Made by a program: the position numbers and the translations under genes. Positions 51,501-59,979 of a stretch of 64,000 bases of DNA are shown one piece after another. The notes under the pieces are model-generated. The model was given only the letters and a program-made list of their open reading frames with translations, was not told the origin of the DNA and made no database searches. Numbering within the stretch: the stretch's first letter is position 1; each line of letters starts with the position of its first letter. Source of the DNA: Anaeromassilibacillus sp. An172 (GTDB lineage: Bacteria; Bacillota; Clostridia; Oscillospirales; Acutalibacteraceae); contig NZ_NFKS01000006.1 of assembly GCF_002160515.1 (NCBI RefSeq), forward strand, positions 1 through 64,000. Direction: 5' to 3'.

Positions 51501-52623
51501 CGACGCAACACCTGTTAAGAAGATTCACGAGTCCGACGAAAATACACTTACACTTATTGAGAGCGGAAAGATTCAGTACGTTATTTCCACATCCTCAAAG
51601 GGCAGAATCCCAACAAGAGATTCAGTTAAGATCAGAAGAAAGACAGTTGAAAGAAACATTCCTTGCCTTACTTCAATCGACACTGCAAACGCTTTGGCAG
51701 ACTGCCTTAAGAGCCGTTATTCTCAGATGAGCACAGAGCTTGTTGATATCAACAACATGAGATCTGAGAGAATGAAGCTCAAGTTCTCCAAGATGGAGGG
51801 AACAGGAAACGACTACATCTACTGCAACACATTTGAGCAGTCATGGATTAACAATCCTGAGTGCCTTGCAGTAAGACTTTCCGACAGACATCACGGTATC
51901 GGCGGCAGCGGTCTTATCCTCGTTGCACCTTCAAAGGTTGCCGACGCTAAAATGAAGATGTTCAACTCCGACGGCACAGAGGGCAAAATGTGCGGCAACG
52001 GTATCCGCTGCGTAGCTAAGTACCTCTATGACAACGGTATCCTTGATATAAACGAGAAATCAGAGCTCACAATCGAAACACTCAGCGGTATTAAGAACCT
52101 CAAGGCCTATACACAGGACGGAAAGGTAACACGTTTGAGAGTTGATATGGGCAAGGCAAGCCTCAAGGCTTCTGATATTCCTGTTACAGCAGACAGCGAA
52201 ACAGTTATCAATAAGCCAGTAGAAATCGACGGCGAAACCTACAACATTACCTGCGTTTCAATGGGCAACCCACACTGCGTGGTTTTTGTAAACAATGTTG
52301 ACGGCTTCGACGTAGAAACAGTAGGCAAGAAATTTGAACACCACGAGATGTTCCCTGACAGAGTAAACACAGAGTTTGTAAAGGTTATCAACAATAAGAC
52401 TCTTAAAATGCGTGTTTGGGAGCGTGGCAACGGTGAAACCCTCGCTTGCGGAACAGGCGCATGTGCAGCAGTTGTAGCAGCCTGCGAAAACGGTATCTGC
52501 AAGAAGGATGAGGATATCACAGTTAAGCTCACAGGCGGCGAGCTTACAATCAGATACACAGACGACACTGTATATATGACAGGCGACGCACGTCTTGTAT
52601 TCGAGGGTGAAGTAGAAATCTAA
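48571..52623 (+). CDS. carB-dapF: Carbamoyl phosphate synthase large subunit fused to diaminopimelate epimerase
   Basis: One uninterrupted 1350-codon frame. Residues 1-1067 are a complete CarB (E. coli 1073): [20 protein letters not shown], two ATP-grasp halves (about 130-330 and 670-860), and the MGS-like regulatory domain (about 930-1060) with [14 protein letters not shown]. From residue 1068 ([17 protein letters not shown]) a 283-aa DapF follows with both catalytic cysteines, in MCGNGIRC and [16 protein letters not shown]. CarB makes carbamoyl phosphate for arginine and pyrimidines; DapF converts LL- to meso-diaminopimelate for lysine and peptidoglycan. There is nearly no linker and only a weak GAGAG upstream of the internal ATG at 51772, so a true fusion is likelier than separate translation. 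Confidence 0.95.
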   Translation: [1350 protein letters not shown]

Positions 52624-52683
52624 TAGTTATTTTGGCAAAATGCTTAAATAAATAATTTATTCTAAAGTCGTTCTAAGCAAAAT

Positions 52684-52722
52684 CAAGGGCAGAACTCAAA
52701 AGGTTCTGCCCTTGAATATTTT
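52684..52722 (+). terminator. Terminator of carA-carB-dapF
   Basis: Arms CAAGGGCAGAAC (52684-52695) and GGTTCTGCCCTTG (52702-52714) are followed by AATATTTTTTA. Confidence 0.85.
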
Positions 52723-52730
52723 TTATAAAA

Positions 52731-52762
52731 AAACATCCTATGGCGCATACCATAGGATGTTT
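52731..52762 (-). terminator. Terminator of the thioredoxin-ccdA operon, minus strand
   Basis: Arms AAACATCCTATGG (52731-52743) and CCATAGGATGTTT (52750-52762) have a T run on the minus strand, just past the ccdA stop. Confidence 0.85.
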
Positions 52763-52776
52763 TGTATGTGTAAAAT

Positions 52777-53469
52777 TTAAAAGCCCAGATAAAACATGTA
52801 GAAAGCTATCAAAAGCAGAAGCGTTCCCAATACGATGTTTAAAGCTTTGCTGAGCTTTCCGTATTTTTCACTGGCGGATAGCTTCTGTACAAAGCCTACG
52901 GAGGTTCCGGCAATGACCGTTAAAGTTCCATGGCCTATGGAGTACAAAAGAAGTAAAAGAGTTCCCCATAAAATACTTCCGCTTCCGGCAACTATAGCCA
53001 AAAGTGCCACAAGCACCGGTGTGGAACATGGTGAGGAGAAAACTCCGCCCAGAATTCCCGCCAAAAATGCCCCGATAAAACCACGCTTCTTATTTTTTGA
53101 AACTAAGTAGGTGGAGGGGATAAAATTAAAAATTCCGTAGGTTTGAAGTGCAAGCAAAGCCATAAGAACGCCTAAAACAATGTACCACCAGCCTGATGCC
53201 GCACCTATCATTCCTCCTAAGGTTGAGGCGATAACGCCTAAAGCCGTGTAGGTTATAGCCATTCCCAAAGCAAAGGTCACCGAAAGTAAAAATGAACGCT
53301 TTGTGTCACGCTGTTTTGTTCCTCCCACATATCCCATAACCAATGGTATGGTGGAAAGGGAACAGGGGGTAAAAGAGGTGAGAACTCCAGCAAGCACGGC
53401 AATCAAAGGCGCAAGCCAAAAGCTTTCAGTTATAAGTCTTGAAAGGGATTGGAGCCACTGGTCTATCAT
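52777..53469 (-). CDS. ccdA: CcdA-like thiol-disulfide transmembrane transporter
   Basis: The 230-aa protein has six hydrophobic helices and the CcdA/DsbD-beta hallmark TSFTPCSLSTIPLVMGYVGG (about residues 31-50). The second conserved half includes LAGILGGVFSSPCSTPVLVALL (Cys at about 150). The two cysteines carry reducing equivalents from cytoplasmic thioredoxin across the membrane. Its ATG overlaps the thioredoxin stop (ATGA), and the pair surely works together. Confidence 0.9.
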   Translation of the reverse strand: MIDQWLQSLSRLITESFWLAPLIAVLAGVLTSFTPCSLSTIPLVMGYVGGTKQRDTKRSFLLSVTFALGMAITYTALGVIASTLGGMIGAASGWWYIVLGVLMALLALQTYGIFNFIPSTYLVSKNKKRGFIGAFLAGILGGVFSSPCSTPVLVALLAIVAGSGSILWGTLLLLLYSIGHGTLTVIAGTSVGFVQKLSASEKYGKLSKALNIVLGTLLLLIAFYMFYLGF

Positions 53470-54011
53470 GGGTTTTCTGCCCCCATTTCCTCAAGTATCA
53501 TGTAGAGCTGTTCTGCGGAGAGATATCCCTGGTGGGTGGTGAGTGCGTGCTCTCCCGTATCCCTGTGGGTATACATTGTAAACTGTATCTGCGAGGCCAG
53601 CTCATCGCTTGGTACAAAAGGATTGCCGTTTTTATCGTAGAGAACCTGAGTGGGCACTACCTGTATAGGAAACTGTCCGGCGATTTCAGGACTTTCCATT
53701 GTGTCAATATAATGGACAAATGCCTTGCCCTTCATTGCGTTGTGCACAGCTTCAAGCTCAGGAGCCATAAGCTTGCAGGGCTGACAGTAATCTGCGCCGA
53801 AGTCAATAATAACCGGCTTGCCCTGAGAGGTCATTTCATCAATGTTGAGTTCAGTTATTGTAAGGTCTGGACTTTGCTCTATTGTTTGGGCAGAGTCGCT
53901 GTTTTTTACAAAGAATATAACTGCCGCTATAAGGATAATCAAAAGAGGTGCGGCTACCTGAATTATTCTTTTTGATTTTTTTGTGTTTGCCTGGACGGGT
54001 TTGCTGCTCAT
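53466..54011 (-). CDS. Membrane-anchored thioredoxin-fold protein
   Basis: The 181-aa protein has one N-terminal membrane helix (about 18-40, IIQVAAPLLIILIAAVIFFVKN) and an extracytoplasmic thioredoxin domain with the active site ADYCQPCKLMAPELE (about residue 81; CQPC). It would receive electrons from CcdA and keep extracellular protein cysteines reduced. ATG at 54011 has AAGGAG 8 nt upstream; a start 30 nt earlier is possible but lacks a site. First gene of the two-gene operon. Confidence 0.9.
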   Translation of the reverse strand: MSSKPVQANTKKSKRIIQVAAPLLIILIAAVIFFVKNSDSAQTIEQSPDLTITELNIDEMTSQGKPVIIDFGADYCQPCKLMAPELEAVHNAMKGKAFVHYIDTMESPEIAGQFPIQVVPTQVLYDKNGNPFVPSDELASQIQFTMYTHRDTGEHALTTHQGYLSAEQLYMILEEMGAENP

Positions 54012-54091
54012 CGGTTCATCTCCTTTAAGTGAGTTAGTCAAGACTATTATATTTTACATAAGGAGATGTGTCAACAGATTATGTGACTTAA

Positions 54092-54601
54092 TCACTCTTT
54101 TACCAAAACAGAAACAATCTCGCTCATGTACATTTTGTGGTAATCGCCGTTGTACCACTTAGTAACATCTTCTGTCAGTGCGCTTTCCTCATTTAAGAAC
54201 TGTGCATACATCTTTTTGCAGATGAAGACAACCTTTGCTTCTTTAAAATATACTGCGCCTGTTTCATCGTCAACAACAGGTGTAAGACCTGTTTCCTTTA
54301 CCTTGTCGTAATCTCTGCCGGATTTTGAACCGCAGAACTTCAATGCGTCCCTGTACTCCTCGTCAAAAAAGCTCTGGGTGTAGTAATCGCCATTTTCAAT
54401 AAATTCAAATGTGTATCTCTGAGGACGGATGTAGGCTGTAGCCACAGGCTTACCCCACATTATGCCAACGCCGCCCCAGCTTGCGGTCATTGTGTTGAAT
54501 TTTTCCTTGTCTCCTGCGGTGATAAGCATCCAGTCCTTGCCGATAAGCTTAAAAGGATTTGCGGTAAGTTCTTCTGCTGTTATTTTTTTGAAATCAGACA
54601 T
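54092..54601 (-). CDS. Flavin reductase-like domain protein
   Basis: The 169-aa FMN-binding protein is of the flavin reductase-like/DIM6 type: DWMLITAGDKEKFNTMTASWGGVGIMWGKPVATAYIRPQRYTFEF (about 24-68) forms the flavin-binding core. The family includes NAD(P)H:flavin oxidoreductases and small flavoredoxins; the partner is unknown. ATG at 54601 has GGAGG 8 nt upstream; a TTG 15 nt earlier overlaps that site. Confidence 0.85.
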   Translation of the reverse strand: MSDFKKITAEELTANPFKLIGKDWMLITAGDKEKFNTMTASWGGVGIMWGKPVATAYIRPQRYTFEFIENGDYYTQSFFDEEYRDALKFCGSKSGRDYDKVKETGLTPVVDDETGAVYFKEAKVVFICKKMYAQFLNEESALTEDVTKWYNGDYHKMYMSEIVSVLVKE

Positions 54602-54890
54602 ATTTAATTCCTCCAAAAAATTTATTTTGCGGTAAAAAGAGTTGATTTTTACCTTTTATTCTATGCTGATATTGTACCACAAATTTGAATTTTTTAAAAA
54701 CACATGGAAGAATATGCACTGTATATGTATAAATAACCGTGTGTATTGCATATAAAAAATTTAAGGAAACAGGCTGTAAATGGTCTTTTGCAGAATGAAT
54801 ACTTTAAAAACCACGGATTTTTCCGTTGTTTTGAATATAAAAACGGAAAAAGTTGAGGCTAATATATGATATTATACAAAATACAGCTAT

Positions 54891-54942
54891 TCTGAATATT
54901 TATGCAAAAAACTCTTGATTTTCTGTATAAAAGGTGTATAAT
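54891..54942 (+). promoter_or_regulatory. argG promoter and ArgR-type operator
   Basis: TCTGAATATTTATGCAAAA (54891-54909) matches the Bacillus AhrC/ArgR consensus CATGAATAAAAATKCAAK well. It lies just upstream of TTGATT (54915-54920) and TATAAT (54937-54942; 16-bp spacer). The rest of the 409-nt gap to the flavin reductase gene is AT-rich, with isolated TGAATA half-sites near 54797. Confidence 0.65.
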
Positions 54943-55010
54943 AATAGCCATGACAGGAAAACACAGACAAAATAAAAATTGTCTTTTCATAATTTACGGA
55001 GGGATTTTCA

Positions 55011-56231
55011 ATGGAAAAGAAAATTAAAAAAGTTGTTCTTGCTTATTCAGGCGGTCTTGATACTTCAATCATTATTCCTTGGCTCAAGGAACATTACGAC
55101 AACTGTGAGGTTATCGCAGTTTCCGGTAACGTTGGTCAGGGTACAGAGCTTGAGGGTCTTGAGGAAAAGGCTTTGGCTACAGGCGCATCAAAGCTCTATG
55201 TTGAGGATTTGAACAAGGAGTTTGTAGAGGACTACATCTGGCCTACACTTAAAGCAGGCGCAGTTTACGAGGGCAAATATCTCCTCGGTACATCCTTTGC
55301 ACGTCCAATCATCGCAAAGAGAATCGTTGAAATCGCTAAGGCTGAGGGCGCAGACGCTATCTGCCACGGCTGCACAGGTAAGGGTAATGACCAGGTTCGT
55401 TTCGAGCTTGCAATCAAGGCTTATGCACCTGACATGACAATCATCGCTCCTTGGAGAACTTGGGAGTTTAAGTCCAGAGAAGAAGAAATCGCATACGCAG
55501 AGGCTAAGAAAATTCCTCTTAAGATAAACAGAGAGACAAACTACAGCAAGGATAAGAACCTTTGGCACTTGAGCCACGAGGGTCTCGACCTTGAGGACCC
55601 GGCAAACGAGCCTAAGTACAACGAGCCAGGCTTCCTTGAGATGGGCGTTTCCCCAGAGCAGGCTCCTGACAAGCCAACCTATGTTACAATCAGCTTTGAA
55701 AAGGGTATTCCTTACGCTATCGACGGCGAGAAGCTGGGCGCTGTAGAAATCGTTGAGAAGCTCAACAAGCTGGGCGGCGAAAACGGAATCGGTATCACAG
55801 ATATCGTTGAAAACCGTCTTGTTGGTATGAAGGCGAGGGGCGTTTATGAGACTCCAGGCGGCACAATCCTTTATGCTGCACACAGCAAGCTTGAGGAAAT
55901 CTGCCTTGACAGAGATACACAGCACTACAAAGAGCTTGTTGCAAACCGTTTTGCAGAGCTTGTTTACTACGGTCAGTGGTACACACCTCTCCGTGAGGCT
56001 CTCTCCGCTTTCGTTGATTCAACACAGCAGTATGTAACAGGCGATGTAAAGCTTAAGCTCTACAAGGGCAACATCATCGACGCAGGCGTTACAAGCCCGT
56101 ATTCACTCTATGATGAGGAAATCGCAACCTTTGACGAGGATGAAGTTTACGACCAGAATGACAGCAAGGGCTTTATCAACCTGTTCGGACTTCCAATCAA
56201 GGTAAGAGCTCAGAAGGGTCTTATTAAATAA
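55011..56231 (+). CDS. argG: Argininosuccinate synthase
   Basis: The 406-aa enzyme joins citrulline and aspartate using ATP. Visible: the ATP pyrophosphatase P-loop [15 protein letters not shown] (about residues 11-25), [13 protein letters not shown] (about 118-130), APWRTWEF and the citrulline/aspartate-binding segments [18 protein letters not shown]. Length is normal. GGAGG precedes the ATG at 55011. First gene of the arginine operon and downstream of the ArgR-like site. Confidence 0.97.
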   Translation: MEKKIKKVVLAYSGGLDTSIIIPWLKEHYDNCEVIAVSGNVGQGTELEGLEEKALATGASKLYVEDLNKEFVEDYIWPTLKAGAVYEGKYLLGTSFARPIIAKRIVEIAKAEGADAICHGCTGKGNDQVRFELAIKAYAPDMTIIAPWRTWEFKSREEEIAYAEAKKIPLKINRETNYSKDKNLWHLSHEGLDLEDPANEPKYNEPGFLEMGVSPEQAPDKPTYVTISFEKGIPYAIDGEKLGAVEIVEKLNKLGGENGIGITDIVENRLVGMKARGVYETPGGTILYAAHSKLEEICLDRDTQHYKELVANRFAELVYYGQWYTPLREALSAFVDSTQQYVTGDVKLKLYKGNIIDAGVTSPYSLYDEEIATFDEDEVYDQNDSKGFINLFGLPIKVRAQKGLIK

Positions 56232-56258
56232 TTAACAATTTAAAATTCTATAAAACAA

Positions 56259-56278
56259 GGGGCAGGGTCACCTGCCCC
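56259..56278 (+). other. Intercistronic hairpin between argG and argH
   Basis: GGGGCAGG-GTCA-CCTGCCCC forms a perfect 8-bp GC-rich stem without a T tract, so it is an RNA-stability or processing hairpin rather than a terminator. Confidence 0.6.
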
Positions 56279-56305
56279 ATAAATTGATTATCGGGGTAAT
56301 TTATT

Positions 56306-57676
56306 ATGAAGCTTTGGACAGGAAGATTTAAAAAAGAAATATCCAAAACAACTAACGATTTTAACAGCTCCATATCCTTTGACAGCAGAATGTACCGAGA
56401 GGATATCGAGGGCAGCATCGCTCACGCAGAAATGCTTGGACAGTGCGGAATTATCACAATGGAAGAGAGCAAGGATATCCAGCAGGGACTTAAAGGAATT
56501 TTAGAGGACATAGAAAAAGGCGACCTTAAAATAGATATGGAAGCCGAGGATATACATACATTTATAGAGGGCGAGCTTACCAAAAGACTTGGCGCAAACG
56601 GCAAAAGACTTCACACAGCAAGAAGCAGAAACGACCAGGTTGCAGTTGATATAAAGCTTTATCTTAAAAAAGAGGTAAAGGAAATCGAAGAGCTTGTAAA
56701 AGGTCTTATCAGAGTAATTGCCAACAAGGCTGAAAAATACAGCGGAACAGTTATGCCGGGCTATACTCATCTTCAGAGAGCACAGCCTATCACTTTCGGC
56801 CATCATCTTTTGGCTTACGGTGAAATGCTTCTCCGTGACCTTTCCCGTCTTGAGGACTGCTATAAGAGAATGGACGAAATGCCTTTGGGAAGCTGTGCGC
56901 TTGCCGGCACAACCTATCCTATAGACAGAAACATAACCCGTGAGCTTTTGGGCTTTGAAAGAATTACCAACAACTCACTGGACGGAGTTTCCGACAGAGA
57001 TTTCTGCATGGAGCTTGCCGCTGACCTTTCAATAATCATGGTTCATCTTTCACGTTTCAGCGAAGAGATAATCATGTGGTGCAGCTGGGAATTTAAGTTT
57101 GTTGAGCTTGACGACGCTTTCTCCACAGGCTCATCTATAATGCCTCAGAAGAAAAATCCGGACATTGCAGAGCTGGTAAGAGGCAAGAGCGGCAGAGTTT
57201 TCGGCGATACAATGACACTTCTCACAGTTATGAAGGGTATAGCTTTGGCATATAACAAGGATATGCAGGAGGATAAAGAGGCTATATTCGACGCAGTTGA
57301 CACAGTTAAGATGTGCCTTACCGCATTTACCCCAATGCTTGACACAATGAGGGTAATTCCTGAAAATATGAGAAAAGCCGCCGCCGGCGGATTTATCAAC
57401 GCCACAGACTGCGCAGACTGGCTTGTTAAAAACGGTTTGCCTTTCCGTGACGCTTACAAAGCAACAGGCGAGCTTGTTGCAAGATGTATCGAACTTGGCA
57501 CAGACCTTGAAAATCTCCCTATGGAGGAATACAAAAAGGTTTGCGACCTGTTCAATGACGAGGTTTACAACGCTATTTCCCTTGAAAGATGCACAGACGA
57601 CAGAAAAGCATACGGCGGCCCTGCAAGGGAAAACGTAAAATATCAGGCTGAATTGTTAGGAGAAAAGGTAAAATGA
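56306..57676 (+). CDS. argH: Argininosuccinate lyase
   Basis: The 456-aa fumarase/aspartase-superfamily enzyme splits argininosuccinate into arginine and fumarate. Key blocks: LWTGRFKKEISK at the start, HTARSRNDQVAVD (about 108), GYTHLQRAQPITFGHH, and the signature GSSIMPQKKNPDIAEL (about 276) with its catalytic serine in the flexible loop. Weak GGGGTAA ribosome site; the hairpin at 56259 lies just before it. The end overlaps argC. Confidence 0.97.
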   Translation: MKLWTGRFKKEISKTTNDFNSSISFDSRMYREDIEGSIAHAEMLGQCGIITMEESKDIQQGLKGILEDIEKGDLKIDMEAEDIHTFIEGELTKRLGANGKRLHTARSRNDQVAVDIKLYLKKEVKEIEELVKGLIRVIANKAEKYSGTVMPGYTHLQRAQPITFGHHLLAYGEMLLRDLSRLEDCYKRMDEMPLGSCALAGTTYPIDRNITRELLGFERITNNSLDGVSDRDFCMELAADLSIIMVHLSRFSEEIIMWCSWEFKFVELDDAFSTGSSIMPQKKNPDIAELVRGKSGRVFGDTMTLLTVMKGIALAYNKDMQEDKEAIFDAVDTVKMCLTAFTPMLDTMRVIPENMRKAAAGGFINATDCADWLVKNGLPFRDAYKATGELVARCIELGTDLENLPMEEYKKVCDLFNDEVYNAISLERCTDDRKAYGGPARENVKYQAELLGEKVK

Positions 57677-58707
57677 TAAAGGTTGGAATAATCGGAGCAA
57701 CAGGCTATGCGGGCGCAGAGCTTGTAAGGCTTCTTATGAATCACCCTCATGCGGAGATTGCGGCTATAAGCTCGGTTTCCTTTGAGGGAAAGAAAATCAG
57801 CGACGTGTATCACAGCTACAGATTTTTAAACGACATGGTATGCGAAAACGCCGACGCAGTTGTTGAAAAAAGTCAGGTTATCTTTGCCGCTTTGCCCCAC
57901 GGACTTTCCCAGGAGCTGGCGGAAAAGTGCTATAATCAGGATAAAATCTTCATCGACTTGGGCGCAGATTTCCGCCTTGAAAGTGAAGAGGAATACAAGC
58001 AGTGGTACGGCGGCGAATACATAAACAAAGAGCTTCACAAAGAGGCTGTTTACGGTTTGCCTGAGTTCTTCCGTGATAAGATTAAGGGCAGAAAGGTTAT
58101 CGCAAACCCTGGCTGTTATACAACCTGCTCACCTTTGGCTTTGGCTCCTGCAATTGCCAACGGACTTATCGAAACAAAGGGAATTATCTGCGACTGCAAA
58201 AGCGGCGTAACCGGCGCCGGCAGAGGACTTTCCCAGGGCAATCACTATCCGGAGCTTAACGAGGGCTTCCACCCATACAAGGTTGCAAGCCACCGTCACA
58301 CACCGGAGATTGAACAGACACTATCAAAGCTTTCCGGCGAGGACGTAAAAATCACTTTTGTTCCTCATCTTCTTCCGGTAAACCGTGGTATTCTTGCCAC
58401 CTGCTATGCAAGACTTAAAGATGGCGTTACCGAAGAACAGCTTAGAAAGGCTTACGAAGAATTTTACAAGGGCGAATACTTTATCAGACTTCTTCCTGCT
58501 GGTCAGGTTGCAGATATTCACGATGTAAAGTATTCAAACTTCTGCGATATATCAATACACACTGATTTCAGAACAGGCACATTTGTTGCAGTTTCCGCCA
58601 TTGACAACATGGTCAAGGGTGCGGCTGGTCAGGCAATCCAGAACATGAACATTGTCTGCGGTCTTGAGGAAACAGAGGGACTTAAAATCGTTCCTCCTGC
58701 ATTTTAA
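57673..58707 (+). CDS. argC: N-acetyl-gamma-glutamyl-phosphate reductase
   Basis: The 344-aa NADPH-dependent enzyme reduces N-acetylglutamyl phosphate to the semialdehyde. Rossmann motif GIIGATGYAGAELVRLL at the start, catalytic Cys in IANPGCYTTCSP (about residue 149), catalytic His block in GFHPYKVASHRHTPEI and the C-terminal NMVKGAAGQAIQNMN. ATG overlaps the argH stop (ATGA) with AAGGT upstream. Confidence 0.97.
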   Translation: MIKVGIIGATGYAGAELVRLLMNHPHAEIAAISSVSFEGKKISDVYHSYRFLNDMVCENADAVVEKSQVIFAALPHGLSQELAEKCYNQDKIFIDLGADFRLESEEEYKQWYGGEYINKELHKEAVYGLPEFFRDKIKGRKVIANPGCYTTCSPLALAPAIANGLIETKGIICDCKSGVTGAGRGLSQGNHYPELNEGFHPYKVASHRHTPEIEQTLSKLSGEDVKITFVPHLLPVNRGILATCYARLKDGVTEEQLRKAYEEFYKGEYFIRLLPAGQVADIHDVKYSNFCDISIHTDFRTGTFVAVSAIDNMVKGAAGQAIQNMNIVCGLEETEGLKIVPPAF

Positions 58708-58719
58708 TGAGGTGACAGT

Positions 58720-59943
58720 ATGAGTTATAAATTTATCGAGGGTTCCGTAACAGCTCCTAAAGGCTTTACCGCCGCCGGAGTGTGCGCTTCCGTAAAGCCC
58801 TCCAACAAAACAAAAAGGGACGTTGCCCTTATTTACTGCGAGAAAAAATGTACAGCCGCCGCAGTTTACACAAAGAATCTTGTTAAATCATCAGCAATCC
58901 TGGTTACACAAAACCACCTTGCCGACGGTTATGCTCAGGCGGTAATCGTAAACAGCGGAAACGCCAACACCTGCAATGCCGACGGCGTTGAAAAAGCTGA
59001 GAAAATGTGCAGTCTTGCCGCCGCCGCTTTGGGCGTTGACAGCAATGACGTTATTGTGGCTTCAACGGGAGTTATCGGACAGGTTCTCCCAATAGAGCCT
59101 ATAGAAAAAGGCGTTGCCATGATGAAAGGCAACCTTTCAAAAGAGGGCGGCACAGACGCCGCCGAAGCCATTATGACAACCGACACGGTTAAAAAGGAAA
59201 TGGCAATGGAGATGACCCTCGGCGGAAAAACCGTAACAGTGGGCGGTATTGCCAAGGGCAGCGGCATGATTCACATAAACATGGGAACAATGCTTTCCTT
59301 TGTTACAACAGACGCCGCTATTTCCTCCGAAATGCTTTACGAAGCATTGAAAGAGGCTGTAGAGGACAGCTACAACATGGTAAGCGTTGACGGCGACACA
59401 TCCACCAACGACACACTGGCAATTATGGCTTCCGGACTTGCAGGAAACCCTGAAATCACCGAGAAAAACCAGGATTACAGGGAGTTTGTAGAGGGAATCA
59501 CAGAAGCATTCAAACAACTTGCCAAGAAGCTTGCCGGCGACGGCGAGGGAGCAACAAAGCTTCTCATCTGCACAGTAACCGGAGCAAAGACAAAGAAAGA
59601 CGCAGTTATGGTTTCAAAAAGCGTTATCTGCTCAAGTCTTTTAAAGGCGGCTATGTTCGGAGCTGACGCAAACTGGGGCCGTGTGCTTTGCGCAGTTGGT
59701 TACAGCGGTGCCGATGTTGACGTTACAAAGGTTGACGTTGACTTTAAATCCGTAAAGGGAGAAATCGCTGTTTGCAGAAACGGCGCAGGAATAGAATTCA
59801 GCGAGGAGAAAGCCAAAGAAATTCTCCTTGAAAAAGAGATAGAAATACTTGTAAACGTCGGCGACGGCGAGGGAAAGGCTCAGGCTTACGGCTGTGACCT
59901 TACCTATGACTATGTAAAAATCAACGGCGATTACCGCACCTGA
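58720..59943 (+). CDS. argJ: Glutamate N-acetyltransferase / amino-acid acetyltransferase
   Basis: The 407-aa precursor cleaves itself at the conserved Thr190 in NMGTMLSFVTTDA, where most homologues have NMATML, to form two chains. It moves the acetyl group from N-acetylornithine back to glutamate, and bifunctional versions also use acetyl-CoA; whether this one is mono- or bifunctional cannot be told from sequence alone. Other blocks: VIVNSGNANTCNAD and GADANWGRVLCAVGYSG. GAGGTGA precedes the ATG, 12 nt after argC. Confidence 0.95.
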   Translation: MSYKFIEGSVTAPKGFTAAGVCASVKPSNKTKRDVALIYCEKKCTAAAVYTKNLVKSSAILVTQNHLADGYAQAVIVNSGNANTCNADGVEKAEKMCSLAAAALGVDSNDVIVASTGVIGQVLPIEPIEKGVAMMKGNLSKEGGTDAAEAIMTTDTVKKEMAMEMTLGGKTVTVGGIAKGSGMIHINMGTMLSFVTTDAAISSEMLYEALKEAVEDSYNMVSVDGDTSTNDTLAIMASGLAGNPEITEKNQDYREFVEGITEAFKQLAKKLAGDGEGATKLLICTVTGAKTKKDAVMVSKSVICSSLLKAAMFGADANWGRVLCAVGYSGADVDVTKVDVDFKSVKGEIAVCRNGAGIEFSEEKAKEILLEKEIEILVNVGDGEGKAQAYGCDLTYDYVKINGDYRT

Positions 59944-59979
59944 TTTTTGCAGAGTTTGAGGAAAAAGGGAGGAAAAATT

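Noticed and set aside
48571-52623. carB-dapF junction as a sequencing artefact
   Set aside because: A single missed stop cannot be excluded from sequence alone, but both halves are intact, in frame, with no homopolymer at the junction and no strong ribosome site for a separate dapF, so I kept it as a fusion.
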